Shown here piece by piece: positions 14,275 to 14,363 of a stretch of DNA of 14,363 nt (its first letter is position 1; each line of letters begins with the position of its first letter). A program made the position numbers and the translations under genes. This DNA is from Alphaproteobacteria bacterium (GTDB taxonomy: Bacteria; Pseudomonadota; Alphaproteobacteria; Rickettsiales; SXRF01): positions 1 to 14,363 of the forward strand of contig JAFATP010000009.1 in the NCBI GenBank assembly GCA_019243895.1. Reading direction: 5' to 3'. A model generated the notes under the pieces. The model ran no database searches and was not told the origin of the DNA. It saw nothing but the letters and a program-made list of their open reading frames with translations.

Positions 14275-14363
14275 ATGACGTTATCTCTTATCACCGCGGC
14301 AAACGATCGATCCGCGCTGGACTATGAAGAATGTTTCCGCAACGCGGTGACGCAGGTGCGCCA
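14275..14363 (+). CDS. 5' end of a gene, possibly 5-aminolevulinate synthase
   Basis: ATG 14275 comes one base after the ctaA stop, so the gene is probably translated with ctaA. Only 29 codons are in view, running off the right edge. The visible protein includes LDYEECFRNAVTQVR. This resembles the N-terminus of alphaproteobacterial 5-aminolevulinate synthase (HemA), which often starts with DYE..F...L..LR, and would suit a heme A synthase neighbour. Other alpha-oxoamine synthases such as BioF share the pattern, and the match is too short to decide. Confidence 0.4.
   Translation, partial: MTLSLITAANDRSALDYEECFRNAVTQVR

Noticed and set aside
1..14363. Mobile elements, CRISPR, defence genes or a new multi-gene system
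   Set aside because: No direct repeat arrays, transposase or integrase motifs, or clustered unknown genes were seen; nearly all genes fit known housekeeping families.

Overview
The window looks like a chromosomal stretch of an alphaproteobacterium: GC-rich, dense and almost entirely housekeeping. The clues are an HU gene followed on the same strand by tRNA-Val(UAC), a HisS-like HisZ, the short Psd-PssA pair, a bacterial COX15-type heme A synthase, and a possible 5-aminolevulinate synthase start at the right edge. No IS element, integrase, phage gene, CRISPR array or toxin-antitoxin pair was seen, and I found no complete new multi-gene system. The more interesting points are small ones inside ordinary genes and their spacers.

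Left part (1-4770). A cut-off tRNA-Val and hup lie on the minus strand, separated by a strong intrinsic terminator and a perfect 16-bp palindrome. A 265-bp spacer leads to thrS on the plus strand, then a GT-C-like membrane glycosyltransferase gene, then infC. The membrane protein sits between two translation genes that are adjacent in many bacteria. infC has no good Shine-Dalgarno of its own, but a tiny reading frame with a strong one ends on the infC start codon.

Middle (4770-8765). A minus-strand group runs panC, pyrE and a DgkA-family membrane protein that lacks several active-site residues. Diverging from panC is zapE (AFG1-like ATPase), followed by ispH, which has a perfect -35 hexamer over the zapE stop codon.

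Right part (8766-14363). psd and pssA form a phosphatidylethanolamine unit, in reverse pathway order. The end of pssA overlaps a convergent SemiSWEET gene by 20 bp. hisZ follows without hisG. A heme-copper oxidase subunit I-like gene on the minus strand diverges from ctaA with about 17 bp or less between the start codons. ctaA is followed after one base by a truncated gene that may be hemA. The oxidase-like protein keeps heme-ligand histidines but has Tyr-Glu where the paired CuB histidines normally sit, and no subunit II gene is nearby.

Taken together the genes cover translation (tRNA-Val, thrS, infC), nucleoid structure (hup), membrane lipid and cell-surface work (GT-C protein, DgkA-like, psd, pssA), cofactors and precursors (panC, pyrE, ispH, hisZ) and heme or respiratory biology (oxidase-like protein, ctaA, possible hemA). 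All functions are read from sequence motifs; no database search was made.
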